Positions 9,302 to 17,706 of a stretch of DNA of 64,000 nt are shown here, one piece after another. The notes beneath the pieces are model-generated. The model made no database searches, was not told the DNA's origin, and was given only the letters and a program-made list of their open reading frames with translations. The translations under genes and the position numbers were made by a program. The stretch comes from Candidatus Auribacterota bacterium (lineage in GTDB: Bacteria > Auribacterota > Tritonobacteria > UBA1439): assembly GCA_026392035.1 (NCBI GenBank), contig JAPLCX010000064.1, forward strand, positions 25,130 to 89,129. The letters run 5' to 3'. How positions within the stretch are numbered: the stretch's first letter is position 1; each line of letters begins with the position of its first letter.

Positions 9302-10661
9302 GAGCAACCTGTTGTTTGTTTGCCCGCCGGTTCGATCGGATTCCCCGGAGCAATCTCCAGAGTTTTATTTTGATGCGATGGCTGATTCGTCGGAGGCGGT
9401 TCAAAAACTTCCGGCGTTGTTTCTTGATCTCTGCGCACGCCGCCTGTAGTTTCTTGTTGTAACTGTCAAAAGTGGCCCAGTCAACCTGCTCGATCATTGC
9501 ATTTTTGATATCCAGATCATCCCGCAGGAGATTCATCTGTTTTGCCATCTCCCAGAATACCGTTCCTGGCAGCGGGATAAGCGAACCAAATGAGACATTG
9601 GCAAACTTATGGCGATTCGCATTGATAAAACTCAATGTCTCTTCAATATCTTCTTTCGTCTCGATCGGGGTGCCGATGATAAAGCTTGCATTGACGATGA
9701 GACGATTCCGATAGCAGAGGTCGAGCGCTTCTTGATTGATTCGTTTTGTGCACCCCGTTTTATTGAGATAACGCAGGATTCGATCCGATGCCGATTCAAA
9801 GCCGAAGAAAACTTCGCGAATGTTTATTTTCTTGAGCAGTTGAACCACCTCAGCATTAATCAGGTTGGCGCGAGCATTACAGCCATACCATGCCAGGCGC
9901 TGCAAACCGTCAGTGCGCATGAGTCTGACGATATCTCTGAACCGCTGGAGATGGCCTATGAACAAATCGTCAATAAACCCAATACTTAATGGCCGATAGC
10001 GCTCGAGGACATACCGGAGTTCCTTCACTACATAAGGCGCGGTGAAGTAGCGATATTTTCCCCACATTCCCTCGTTGTAGCAAAACGCGCATCTGAAGGG
10101 GCACCCGCGCGATGTTACCATGTGCATATTTTTGTCATAGGGCAGGAAGCCTTTGTTGATGAAGATATCTCTGTCAGGGGCCGGATATTTGTCAAGTGTG
10201 CGATCTATCTTTCCCGGGTCGGTTCTCCTCAAGCAGCCGTTCTCTCTATATACAAGGCCGGAAATGGACGACAGATTTTCCGGGGCGATTCGCCGATTGT
10301 TCAAAAGCAGACGCGCTATTTCCGAAAAGCTCTCTTCCCCATCTCCAATTACGCCAATGTCAAAGCATTCCGACAATGATTCGGGCAATGCGGAGATGTG
10401 GACTCCCCCAACGACTATCGGTATTCTCGCTGCCTTCTTGATCTGGTGTGCGATCTGTGCCGCGGCCGTGAAGTTGCGCGTGATGGATGATATGCCGATC
10501 AAATCGGGATTGAGTTGGAGGATTTTCCGGGGATCTTCCGCATAATAAACCTCTATATTTTTTTCTCTCGAATGGAGGAAAGAGGCGAGGTAGCCGAGGC
10601 CGAGGGGGGGGAGATTGGTTTCCGACTGAGCCTTTTTGCTCTCGAGCAGGCATATCTTCAT
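9285..10661 (-). CDS. B12-binding domain radical SAM protein
   Basis: A 458-residue enzyme. The N-terminal cobalamin-binding-like domain (about 1-150) includes LPPLGLGYLASFL, DLIGISSITRNF, VVGGVHISALPE and VIGDGEESF. A radical SAM core follows, with the 4Fe-4S motif RGCPFRCAFC giving C187, C191 and C194. Downstream motifs GFIDDLF, FFGFESASDRIL and FIIGTPIETKEDIEETL are those of the B12-dependent radical SAM superfamily (BchE/HpnP/methyltransferase type). The reaction is unknown; members methylate unreactive carbons or modify lipids and cofactors. I prefer the ATG at 10661 (MKICLLE), although the frame is open ten codons further upstream. The gene stands alone, converging on the GH26 gene. Confidence 0.85.
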   Translation of the reverse strand: MKICLLESKKAQSETNLPPLGLGYLASFLHSREKNIEVYYAEDPRKILQLNPDLIGISSITRNFTAAAQIAHQIKKAARIPIVVGGVHISALPESLSECFDIGVIGDGEESFSEIARLLLNNRRIAPENLSSISGLVYRENGCLRRTDPGKIDRTLDKYPAPDRDIFINKGFLPYDKNMHMVTSRGCPFRCAFCYNEGMWGKYRYFTAPYVVKELRYVLERYRPLSIGFIDDLFIGHLQRFRDIVRLMRTDGLQRLAWYGCNARANLINAEVVQLLKKINIREVFFGFESASDRILRYLNKTGCTKRINQEALDLCYRNRLIVNASFIIGTPIETKEDIEETLSFINANRHKFANVSFGSLIPLPGTVFWEMAKQMNLLRDDLDIKNAMIEQVDWATFDSYNKKLQAACAEIKKQRRKFLNRLRRISHRIKIKLWRLLRGIRSNRRANKQQVALSADT

Positions 10662-10738
10662 AACGCCCGCGAATCCTAGCACACGCCCCATGGCGAGTCA
10701 AAGTCAAATGCCGCCCCGGGACGCAGACGACACAGAGC

Positions 10739-10910
10739 TCGCAATAATTTCCACCACGGACCTGCCTGTCGGCAGACAGGGACACGGAGAGCACGGAGAA
10801 ACACAGTGGATTCTCAGTGGTTTCAGTGTCTTCAGTGGTTAGGGGTTTTTACCACTGAATACACTGAAGTAGTGCACCTCTGCTCCGTGTCCTCCGTGGT
10901 TAATGCTAAG
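10739..10910. repeat. word-repeat element (ccacggacacgg / ccactgaagacactga), with nested palindrome
   Basis: This occupies most of the 343-base gap between the radical SAM and lipoprotein genes. The left part reads accacggacctgcctgtc with an inserted cctgcc palindrome at 10761-10780, then repeats of 'acacggagagcacggag'. The middle iterates 'cagtggtttcagtgtcttca'. The right part gives the complementary 'ccactgaatacactgaag' and ends in 'ctccgtgtcctccgtggtta'. The ends are therefore inverted repeats. The same theme occurs at 12336-12488 and 51690-51935. Confidence 0.7.
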
Positions 10911-11004
10911 TGTTATGCCATGGATAACCGATCGCGCATTTGGGCTTCCTCAACGTCTAAAGTTTTATCTATAATGTTCTCACCCGAATGGAGGATGATT
11001 ACAC

Positions 11005-11238
11005 ATGAGATGGATAAGTGTCGCCATGATTATGCTCCTCCTCTGCGCGCTCCCGTCCTGCGTCAACGTGACGACGGAGCGCAGGGCGGAGTCTGTTTCC
11101 CGCACGCCGGAGGGAGGCTACGAGAGGGACTCGGAGGTCAAGGTCAACACGTACGGCTGGAATTTCCTGGCGGCGTCGCTCCACATTCTTTTTTTCCCAT
11201 TCAAGCTCCTGTGGCACGCGGTGAAGATAGTTCTTTAA
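11005..11238 (+). CDS. small predicted lipoprotein of unknown function
   Basis: A 77-residue protein with a classical lipoprotein signal: MRWISVAMIMLLLCALPSC, with the lipobox cysteine at residue 19. It would be processed by Lgt/LspA. The mature part is a short polar segment (TTERRAESVSRTPEGGYERD) followed by a hydrophobic C-terminal stretch (FLAASLHILFFPFKLLW) that could be a second membrane anchor. GGAGG lies 9 bases before the ATG. I do not recognise the family. The next gene is an ATP-grasp ligase about 70 bp downstream, but there is no strong evidence that the two work together. Confidence 0.7.
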   Translation: MRWISVAMIMLLLCALPSCVNVTTERRAESVSRTPEGGYERDSEVKVNTYGWNFLAASLHILFFPFKLLWHAVKIVL

Positions 11239-11308
11239 CCGCTTCTCACGCTCGGATATAATTTTCATCGCGATTGCACAGTTGGTGCGTGACGAAAGGC
11301 GGAGCCGC

Positions 11309-12325
11309 GTGAAGAAGCTCAAGATCACCATTCTCTACGACCGTTCACCCGATCAGTCTGACGAGAAGGAGCTCGCGCTCGCCATGTCAGGCGAGGGAAA
11401 AGATGCGCACCATCACCTGTGTGGGTACCTCGGCAAGCTCGGCCATGAGGTGCGGCTCTACGGCGTGTATGATGACGTCAAGGGGCTCATCGCTGAGCTC
11501 GATGCACATCCGCCCGAAATCGCGTTCAACACGTGCGAGTCGTTCCGCCAGGACTCCGCCATGGAGTTCCATATCCCCGCGTTCCTCGACATGCTGAGCG
11601 TAAAGTACACCGGCTCCGGTCCCGACGCGCTCATGCTCGCCCAGAACAAGGGGCTCGCGAAGAAGGTCCTCGCCCACCACGGCCTCTGGTCGGCCGATTT
11701 CACCGTGTATCCCAAGGGGCAGTTCGACATCCGCCCCTCGAAGTTGAGGTTCCCACTGATCGTCAAGCCGCTCACCGAGGACGCCTCCATCGGCATCGCC
11801 GAGAGCTCGGTGGTCAAAAATGATGACGCGCTCGCGAGCCGGATCGCGTACGTGCACGAGAAGATCGGCTGCGAGGCTCTCGTCGAGGAGTACATCGAGG
11901 GGCGCGAGCTCTTTGTGGGGGTGATCGGCAACGACAAACCGACCGTGCTCCCGCCGGTGGAACTCGACTTCAGCAAAGCCACGAGTGACAAGCTCAAGGT
12001 CTACAGCTTCAAGGCTAAGTTCGACTCCGCGTATAGGAACAAGTGGGGGATCCAGTCCCTCTTCCCGAAGGACCTAAAGAAGGAAACGATCGCGACGATC
12101 GAGGAGATCACGCTCACCGCCTACCGCGCCCTCGGCCTCAGGGACTACGGCCGCCTCGATCTCATCCTCGCCCCCGACGAGGCCGTGTATGTCCTCGAGG
12201 TGAATCCCAACCCGAACATCGCAAAGGACGAGGACCTGCCGAACGCCGCCGAGCAGATCGGTTTGAGCTACACAGATTTCGCCGAGCGAATCATCAAATT
12301 CGCCCTCGAGCGATATAAGAAATAA
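11309..12325 (+). CDS. D-Ala-D-Ala ligase-like ATP-grasp protein (copy 1)
   Basis: A 338-residue ATP-grasp enzyme. The N-terminal Rossmann-like domain starts KKLKITILYDRSPDQSDEKE and contains EIAFNTCESFRQDS, equivalent to the substrate-side loop of Ddl. The central domain has KYTGSGPDALMLAQNKGLAKK and FPLIVKPLTEDASIGI (ATP-binding Lys and small-residue loop). The C-terminal motif YVLEVNPNPNIA gives the Mg-binding Glu and Asn. It is Ddl-like but has EDASIGI where true Ddl has EGSSVGV, so the amino-acid substrates may differ. I prefer the GTG at 11309, preceded by AAAGGCGGAG; a TTG at 11282 extends the frame. A second, diverged paralogue lies at 17707, next to a GNAT and a lysine aminomutase. 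No mur genes are nearby. Confidence 0.8.
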   Translation: MKKLKITILYDRSPDQSDEKELALAMSGEGKDAHHHLCGYLGKLGHEVRLYGVYDDVKGLIAELDAHPPEIAFNTCESFRQDSAMEFHIPAFLDMLSVKYTGSGPDALMLAQNKGLAKKVLAHHGLWSADFTVYPKGQFDIRPSKLRFPLIVKPLTEDASIGIAESSVVKNDDALASRIAYVHEKIGCEALVEEYIEGRELFVGVIGNDKPTVLPPVELDFSKATSDKLKVYSFKAKFDSAYRNKWGIQSLFPKDLKKETIATIEEITLTAYRALGLRDYGRLDLILAPDEAVYVLEVNPNPNIAKDEDLPNAAEQIGLSYTDFAERIIKFALERYKK

Positions 12326-12335
12326 CGGTCAATTC

Positions 12336-12488
12336 TGCACCACGAAGACACGGAGCGCACAGAGTAGAGGAACACTAATTCAGTGGCTTCAGTGGTAGAA
12401 ACACCTAGCCACTGAAGACACTGAAACCGCTGAGAATTTACTGCGGTTTTCTGGGGTGGAAATTATTGCGAGCCCTGTGCCCTCGGTG
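12336..12488. repeat. word-repeat element (accacgaagacacgg / cactgaagacactga)
   Basis: The gap between two convergent genes is filled by 'caccacgaagacacggagcg' on the left, 'ttcagtggcttcagtggtag' and 'ccactgaagacactgaaacc' in the middle, and 'ccctgtgccctcggtggtga' on the right. This is an inverted repeat of the same theme as 10739-10910. No terminator with a T-run was seen. Confidence 0.65.
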
Positions 12489-12494
12489 GTGAAC

Positions 12495-13745
12495 TCACCT
12501 CCTCCGCTCCAGCAGCAAAGCTTTTTGGAACTCCTCAACCGCCTCAGCGTGCCGGTTATACCCGCCCTGCTTCGAGAGCGACTCGCCGAGCAGCCGATGT
12601 GCTTCCGGATCATCCGGACAGAGCCTCACCGCAGACCGCAACTCGATTTCAGCGGCGTGAAATTTACCTGTCTCGTAGAAGAGCTTCCCGAGGAGAAGAT
12701 GTGCGGGGCCGTATCCCGGGCTGTCCGCAATCAACCCCTCGAGGATGCGGCGCCCCTCATCTCCCCTCCCCCTGTTCACCAGGCAGTGTGCCAGCCAGTA
12801 GCGCGCTCCGGAATCTTTCGGGCGCAGCTTTATCGCCCGGCGCAATTCCCCCAGCGCGGATGCGCAATCCCCACGCACGGCCTTGAGTTTCCCCGATTGA
12901 AAGACCGCCTCGAAAAAGGCCGGCTGGATGCGGGCGGCCTGTTCGAACGCGCGCTCGGCGAGCGTGGTCCGCTCGAGAGAGAGCCAGACGAGCCCCTCCT
13001 GATACGCCGGCATGGAGAACGCCGGATCAAGGTTGCGGGCCTCATTGAACAGGCGGAGGGCCATATACGGCTTCTTCGCTCCGAGCGCAACGAGGCCGTT
13101 CAGGTAGCGCGCATCGGCGCTCTCCGGGTAATCCTCGGACAACTGCGCCGCGTTCCGTGATGCCCCCCCAAGGTCGCCATCCCCCAGGAGCTGGAGCGCG
13201 CGGGAGAACGGGGGGAGGAATCCCGGGGGAACGCGCGGAGGGAGCGGATCCTGGACGAGGCGGCACGCCCTTCCCGCCGCATGGGCGGCGAGCGCCGGGA
13301 GGGATTCATCTCCGCCGGCAACGCCGGTTTTAAAAACGTCCGTACCGTCCCCCGAGGCGGAGCCATTATAGAAGGTGACGGAAGCTGTTTCACCGCGGCC
13401 TGCTGAATCCTTCCGCTTCGCGAAAGCGCCCAGGAGGTAACGGTCGGCTCCCGCGCGCGCGCAGAGGGTCCTGGCCTCGCCGACACGCGGCATCCCCCGG
13501 GCATCGTAGAGTGTGCTCAGCGTTTTTGAGTGGGGGGCTGCCGACAGGAGCGCCTCGCAATCCCCCGATCCGTTGATCGCCCTTGCGATGAAATAGGGCA
13601 GGCCAAGGGAGAAACAGGGATCCGGCGTTCTCCCCCCATCCGCGCCGCAAAAATCTCCAATGAGAATGGTATCGGCGGCGGCTCCGGAGAGGCACAGGAC
13701 ACACAGACACAGCGCACCACATCGTCTCGTCGCAGTCAGATTCAT
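12495..13745 (-). CDS. exported tetratricopeptide-repeat protein
   Basis: A 416-residue protein. The N-terminal signal peptide (MNLTATRRCGALCLCVLCLSGAAA) is followed by a domain of about 150 residues with ADTILIGDFCGADGG and LLGAFAKRKDSAGRG. This domain resembles the small alpha/beta domain seen in TolB/CsgG-like N-terminal regions, but I am not sure of it. From about residue 180 to the end there are six TPR units, for example ADARYLNGLVALGAKKPYMA, EAVFQSGKLKAVRGDCASAL and GPAHLLLGKLFYETGKFHAA. TPR arrays bind protein partners, here presumably in the periplasm. The gene is monocistronic, convergent with the ATP-grasp gene and divergent from the tRNA-Gly promoter region. The function is unknown. 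Confidence 0.8.
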   Translation of the reverse strand: MNLTATRRCGALCLCVLCLSGAAADTILIGDFCGADGGRTPDPCFSLGLPYFIARAINGSGDCEALLSAAPHSKTLSTLYDARGMPRVGEARTLCARAGADRYLLGAFAKRKDSAGRGETASVTFYNGSASGDGTDVFKTGVAGGDESLPALAAHAAGRACRLVQDPLPPRVPPGFLPPFSRALQLLGDGDLGGASRNAAQLSEDYPESADARYLNGLVALGAKKPYMALRLFNEARNLDPAFSMPAYQEGLVWLSLERTTLAERAFEQAARIQPAFFEAVFQSGKLKAVRGDCASALGELRRAIKLRPKDSGARYWLAHCLVNRGRGDEGRRILEGLIADSPGYGPAHLLLGKLFYETGKFHAAEIELRSAVRLCPDDPEAHRLLGESLSKQGGYNRHAEAVEEFQKALLLERRR

Positions 13746-13796
13746 CTTGAGTGTCTCTATTATAGCCCATGCGCAGACGCGGCAATCCGTTTTTTA

Positions 13797-13824
13797 TTGA
13801 ACTCGGGGCTCTGATTCATATATT
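13797..13824 (+). promoter_or_regulatory. predicted sigma70-type promoter of tRNA-Gly
   Basis: TTGAAC (13797-13802), 16-bp spacer, TATATT (13819-13824), about 37 bases before the mature tRNA. Position and spacing fit a sigma70-like promoter driving the tRNA. It overlaps the region just upstream of the divergent TPR gene. Confidence 0.5.
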
Positions 13825-13860
13825 ATTTGAATCCCTGCGGGCCGAGGATGATCGTCTCAG

Positions 13861-13934
13861 GCGGGCGTAGCTCAATGGTAGAGCCCCAGCCTTCCAAGCT
13901 GGTCATGTGGGTTCGATTCCCATCGCCCGCTCCA
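13861..13934 (+). tRNA. tRNA-Gly (anticodon TCC)
   Basis: A complete cloverleaf is visible. The acceptor arms gcgggcg and cgcccgc pair over seven bases. The D-arm is gctcaatggtagagc, the anticodon stem ccagc/gctgg encloses loop cttccaa (anticodon TCC, reading GGA and other GGN codons), and the T-arm contains gttcgattcc. The 3' tail is t-cca, so CCA is encoded. The last 18 bases are duplicated at 14073-14090. Confidence 0.95.
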
Positions 13935-14090
13935 GATTTAGCATGGGGAGGCGCATTGAGGTGTGTGGATACGTTTCCAGATCAGAGGAGAGCCCTCGGC
14001 ATACGCCTCGGGCCCCAAGGGCTTCATCCGGATTGCGTTCACTCTGTTCCGCAATCCGGTGAATCCCTAGGGTTCCCATCGCCCGCTCCA
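13917..14090. repeat. 18-bp direct repeat of the tRNA-Gly 3' end bracketing a 138-bp segment
   Basis: ttcccatcgcccgctcca occurs at 13917-13934 (the T-arm/acceptor 3' half of tRNA-Gly) and again, identically, at 14073-14090. The segment between has no gene and contains an inverted repeat, ccggattgcg/cgcaatccgg, at 14028-14059. The arrangement is what an att-type duplication at a tRNA 3' end leaves, or it could be a partial tandem duplication of a tRNA end. Confidence 0.85.
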
Positions 14091-14153
14091 CTACTGCAGG
14101 GATAAGGGATAAGAGATTAAGGATACGCCATGTCTCTTACTAATGGATGACTG

Positions 14154-15617
14154 ATGCGATTAGGGCTTGTGTTCAATCCTTTCTCGTACAAGCTGCACGA
14201 GGAGAATCTCAAGATCGTGCAGCGGTTCTTCGGCCTCTTCCCCCCCTTGAGCCTGGCGTGGGTGGCGAGCATCGCCGAGAAGGCCGGCCATGAGGTGATC
14301 ATCATTGATGCCCGCACGCTCAGGCTGAGCAGAGAGGATGTGCTCGACCGCCTGTGTGAGTTCGCGCCCGACATCATCGGGTTCATGATGACGACCTACA
14401 TGTTCCGGGAAACGCTCGACTGGATACGGTACCTCAAGAACAACCTCAAGGTCCCCGTGGTCATCGGCGGCTATAATTTGCGCGTCTATCCCCGGGAATC
14501 TGTCGCGCCGCCCGAGATCGACTTCGGCGTGGTCGAGCACGCCTACTACACGATTCCGAAGCTGTTCGAGGAGCTCGGGGGGGGCAGGCGATTCGGGGAC
14601 GTGCCCGGACTCGTATACAAGCAGAACGGCGCCACCATCGTCACCCCTCACGAGATGCAGATTGACTTTGACAAGTTCCCCTCCCCCGCGCGCCACCTGC
14701 TCCCCAATGAGCTCTATGCCGAATTTCCCACCGAGCGGAGGAACTTCACCGTGATGGTGACATCCCTTGGCTGCCCGCGCCGCTGCGTTTTCTGCGAAGC
14801 AGGCGGGACACGGTACGCGCCCCGCACGCCCGCGACGGTCGTCGCGGAAATGGAGGAGTGCTACCGGAACCACGGGGTGCGCGAGATCGACATCTTCGAC
14901 TATGAGTTCCCGTGCCTCCGCGGGAGGACGCTCGAGATATGCCGTTTGCTCAAGGATAAGAAGCTCGACCTCGAGTGGGCCTGCCGCGCCCGGGTGGACT
15001 CGGTGGACGAGGAGTTGCTCCGGGAGATGAGGGCGGCCGGCTGCAGCCGCATCTACTACGGCCTGGAGTCCGGCGTCCAGGAGATCCTCGACAGGGTCAA
15101 CAAGGGAACCACGCTCGCGCACATCGAGGACACAATGCGGATGACGAGGGACGTCGGGATACGGCCGCTCGGGTTTTTCCTCATCGGGGCGCCGGGAGAG
15201 ACCCGCGAGACGGTCAGGCAGACCGTGAAGTTCGCGAAGCGGCTGAACCTTGACTACGTGCAGTTCTCCAAGACGCTCGCGAAGCCGCTCACCCCCCTCT
15301 GGAAAAAGCTTGTTGCAGACACGGGATATGATTACTGGCGCGAGTACATCCTCGGCAACGCCCCTGAACAGGTGCTGCCCCGGCCGTGGACGGCGTTGAG
15401 TAACGAGGAGATTGATCGCCTCGCCCGCCGTGCGTATCTGAGTTTTCACACGCGTCCGATGTTCCTCCTCCGCTCAACGCTCAAGGTCAGGTCGTGGAGC
15501 GAGTTCAGGCGAAAATTCATGGCGCTGTTCGAGATGTTTCTCAAGCAAGAGCATGTGTCAACAACCGACGAGACATTCGTCGCGTACGACGACAATGCGA
15601 TCGCACTGCCGCATTGA
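14154..15617 (+). CDS. B12-binding domain radical SAM protein
   Basis: A 487-residue enzyme. The N-terminal cobalamin-binding domain (about 1-150) includes FGLFPPLSLAWVASIAEKAG, DIIGFMMTTYMF and VVIGGYNLRVYP. The radical SAM core has SLGCPRRCVFCEAGG, giving C207, C211 and C214. Further motifs are EIDIFDYEFPC, RIYYGLESGVQEILDRVNKG and FFLIGAPGETRETV. The family includes methyltransferases, ring-forming and lipid-modifying enzymes; the substrate is unknown. A C-terminal region (about 400-487) with ALSNEEIDRLARRAYLSFH is the usual helical extension of this superfamily. The gene follows tRNA-Gly and precedes a histidine kinase on the same strand. It is not closely related to the radical SAM protein at 9285, which has a different extension. 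Confidence 0.85.
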   Translation: MRLGLVFNPFSYKLHEENLKIVQRFFGLFPPLSLAWVASIAEKAGHEVIIIDARTLRLSREDVLDRLCEFAPDIIGFMMTTYMFRETLDWIRYLKNNLKVPVVIGGYNLRVYPRESVAPPEIDFGVVEHAYYTIPKLFEELGGGRRFGDVPGLVYKQNGATIVTPHEMQIDFDKFPSPARHLLPNELYAEFPTERRNFTVMVTSLGCPRRCVFCEAGGTRYAPRTPATVVAEMEECYRNHGVREIDIFDYEFPCLRGRTLEICRLLKDKKLDLEWACRARVDSVDEELLREMRAAGCSRIYYGLESGVQEILDRVNKGTTLAHIEDTMRMTRDVGIRPLGFFLIGAPGETRETVRQTVKFAKRLNLDYVQFSKTLAKPLTPLWKKLVADTGYDYWREYILGNAPEQVLPRPWTALSNEEIDRLARRAYLSFHTRPMFLLRSTLKVRSWSEFRRKFMALFEMFLKQEHVSTTDETFVAYDDNAIALPH

Positions 15618-15705
15618 CAACGGGTGACTCGTGACCAGTGACCCGGTAACCGGGAAACGGTCCGCGAACCATTGGCCGCGAGGCGCGAGCGACGAGACAC
15701 CATAC

Positions 15706-17286
15706 ATGGATGCAGATAGAATTCTCAAAGCGATATCACGATCGGTCCCTGCCCTCTTCAGGGAAAAGGAGTTCGGTCGCGCGGCGGGCGGCTTTTTGCG
15801 CGGCCTTGGCGTCGCGACGGGCGCGAGCAGGATATACGTTTTCGAAAACTGCGCCGGGCCCAGGGGAGAGCTCCTCGCCAGCCGGCGCTATGAATGGGCG
15901 GCCCCGGGGATCTCGCCCCAGATCGGGAAGAGAGCCGTGCAGCACCTGAGGTGGAGCCGCTTTAAATCCCTGAGAGATCACCTCCGCAAGAAACACTTCT
16001 GCGGCACGGTGCACACGATGTCCGCATCACTGAGAAAATTCTTTGAATCCCAGCAGATCCGCTCTATCGCGCTTCTTCCCGTGTACGTGAACAGGTCCTG
16101 GTTTGGCTTCATCGGTTTTGACGACTGCCTCGCTCCGCGGCGCTGGTCAATGACAGAGATCGAAGCCCTGCGGGTGGCCGCCAATGCGCTTGGAGGCGCG
16201 ATAGAGCGCCGCAGGATGGAGCAGCAACTGCGCATCGCGGAAAAGAAATACCGCGACCTTGTGGAGAGGATGAACGAAGGGCTCTCCTACGCCGACGAGC
16301 GTAACATCATCAGGTACGCCAACAAGGGGTTCTGCAGGATGCTCGCCTACGCCCCGCGCGAACTCATCGGCCGCAGCATCGAGAGCTTACTGAACCAGGA
16401 GGGGAAGGAAACGTTGAGGAGCGAAGCCAGGCGCAGGAGAAGGGGAGAGTCCTCACGTTACGAGCTGAGCCTTCGTTCCCGGAGCGGAGAGATGGTGTTC
16501 GCGCTGGTATCCGCCGTCCCGGTCTTCGACGAGAAGGGATGCTTCCGGGGCGGATACGCGGTGTTTACGGACATAAGCGAGCGGAAGAGGATCGAGGTAT
16601 TGAAGGACGATATCCTCAGAGAGGCCTCGCATGAGCTCAAGGCCCCCACCGCGAAGATCAAAATGGGGCTCGATCTCCTGAAGACGCACCGCAGGGCGCC
16701 GATGGATGATGAGGAACGCCTGGGGATGAGAATGATCGAGAAGGAGGTGGCGCGGCTCCGGAGGAACGCCGATTCGCTCACGGATCTCTCCGCCTTCGAT
16801 TCGGGACTGATAAAACTCAGGAGGGAGAAAATCAACCTGGGTGACTTTCTCAATGGGGTGGTTGCAGAGCACTTCGTGAGCGCGCGCGAGAAAGGGCTCT
16901 CGCTCGTGTGCTCACCCGGCGGGGGAAAATTAATTCTTCGAGGCGATCGCGAGAAACTATATCAGTTGTTCCGCAACCTGCTCGAAAACGCCATCAAATT
17001 TTCTACGGCAGGAACGATTGCTGTTTCCGCGGGGAACGGGAAGGGTGAGATCGCCGTTTCCGTCACCGACGAGGGAAGGGGGATCGAGCCCGCCTATCTG
17101 GAAAAGATTTTTGAGCGCCACTATCAGCGCCACCCGCACGAGCCCGGGATGGGTCTCGGCCTCACGCTGTGCCGCAAGATCGTTGAGCTCCACAGAGGCA
17201 GAATATGGGCTGAATCGAGAGAACCCGGGAAGGGAACGACGATCTGCGTTTCGCTGCCAACAGCATCAGGGAAAATAAAAAAATGA
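15706..17286 (+). CDS. sensor histidine kinase (GAF-PAS-HisKA-HATPase), soluble and orphan
   Basis: About 526 residues counted from the ATG at 15706. A GAF-like domain (about 10-165: GASRIYVFENCAGPRGELL, SIALLPVYVNRSWFGFIGFD) is followed by a PAS domain (about 185-290: YADERNIIRYANKGFCRML). Next come the HisKA phosphoacceptor helix REASHELKAPTAK (H309) and the ATPase with N-box NLLENAIKFS, G1 DEGRGIEP and G2 GMGLGLTLC. There are no membrane spans, so it senses a cytoplasmic signal. No response regulator is adjacent, so its partner is unknown. The frame is open to a GTG at 15631, but that stretch is repeat-like (gtgaccagtgacccgg), so I chose the later ATG. The gene immediately precedes the promoter of the RHH/ATP-grasp/KamA cassette. 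Confidence 0.85.
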   Translation: MDADRILKAISRSVPALFREKEFGRAAGGFLRGLGVATGASRIYVFENCAGPRGELLASRRYEWAAPGISPQIGKRAVQHLRWSRFKSLRDHLRKKHFCGTVHTMSASLRKFFESQQIRSIALLPVYVNRSWFGFIGFDDCLAPRRWSMTEIEALRVAANALGGAIERRRMEQQLRIAEKKYRDLVERMNEGLSYADERNIIRYANKGFCRMLAYAPRELIGRSIESLLNQEGKETLRSEARRRRRGESSRYELSLRSRSGEMVFALVSAVPVFDEKGCFRGGYAVFTDISERKRIEVLKDDILREASHELKAPTAKIKMGLDLLKTHRRAPMDDEERLGMRMIEKEVARLRRNADSLTDLSAFDSGLIKLRREKINLGDFLNGVVAEHFVSAREKGLSLVCSPGGGKLILRGDREKLYQLFRNLLENAIKFSTAGTIAVSAGNGKGEIAVSVTDEGRGIEPAYLEKIFERHYQRHPHEPGMGLGLTLCRKIVELHRGRIWAESREPGKGTTICVSLPTASGKIKK

Positions 17287-17303
17287 TTTTTTTAAAAAAT
17301 ATA

Positions 17304-17332
17304 TTGACATAAAAACACCTTTACGCTAGTAT
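17304..17332 (+). promoter_or_regulatory. strong predicted sigma70-type promoter upstream of the RHH/ATP-grasp/KamA cassette
   Basis: TTGACA (17304-17309), 17-bp spacer, TAGTAT (17327-17332), embedded in an AT-rich block unlike the surrounding sequence. Expected start is about 17339, leaving a roughly 158-base leader before the RHH gene. It resembles the promoters at 22777 and 46935 (TTGAC-N17-TAG). Confidence 0.65.
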
Positions 17333-17496
17333 GCTTGAAAATGGCGTTTTTTTTATGAGTAGAGAGGCATAATTATGTATTTATGCGTTTATGTTAATAT
17401 CTGGCTCTCACAGCTTGGGCCAGAGGCCGCCACACAAGCTGCGCTCAATCTCAACCACATCAACTGCACAAGATGCGGAGAAAGGTGGCACGGCAT

Positions 17497-17676
17497 ATGA
17501 AAAAGAGAACGACCATATACATGGATGAAGAGCTTCACAAGAAGGTGCGGATGCTGGCCATCAAGGAGAACACCACGATGGCGAAGATATTCGTGCATGC
17601 GCTGAGGCGCTATCTTGCTGAAGTCCAGGAAGATCCCCGTCAGGAAAAATTCGCCCAGCTTCTGGGCACCCCCTGA
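17497..17676 (+). CDS. ribbon-helix-helix (CopG/Arc-type) DNA-binding protein
   Basis: A 59-residue protein starting MKKRTTIYMDEELHKKVRM, followed by AIKENTTMAKIFVHALRRYL. This is the beta-strand plus two-helix ribbon-helix-helix fold used by CopG/Arc repressors and many antitoxins. The short C-terminal tail EVQEDPRQEKFAQLLGTP is polar. I chose the ATG at 17497, preceded by AAAGGTGG; the frame is open eight codons earlier. No toxin gene follows, and the next gene is an ATP-grasp ligase 30 bp downstream in the same orientation. I infer that it autoregulates the cassette from the promoter at 17304 rather than acting as an antitoxin, but a toxin-less antitoxin remnant cannot be excluded. Confidence 0.75.
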   Translation: MKKRTTIYMDEELHKKVRMLAIKENTTMAKIFVHALRRYLAEVQEDPRQEKFAQLLGTP

Positions 17677-17706
17677 GGGAACTTCATGAACTGAAAGGGC
17701 GACCCT

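Noticed and set aside
11005..12325. Functional pairing of the small lipoprotein with the ATP-grasp gene
   Set aside because: Only proximity supports it; there is a gap of about 70 bp and no known association.
14160..15449. 429-codon open frame on the minus strand opposite the radical SAM gene
   Set aside because: It is antisense to a clearly conserved gene. Long antisense frames are expected in high-GC coding sequence with G/C-rich third positions, and the product matches nothing.
17473..17706. Toxin-antitoxin module based on the RHH protein
   Set aside because: No toxin-like gene (RelE, PIN, MazF) lies on either side; the neighbour is an ATP-grasp ligase.
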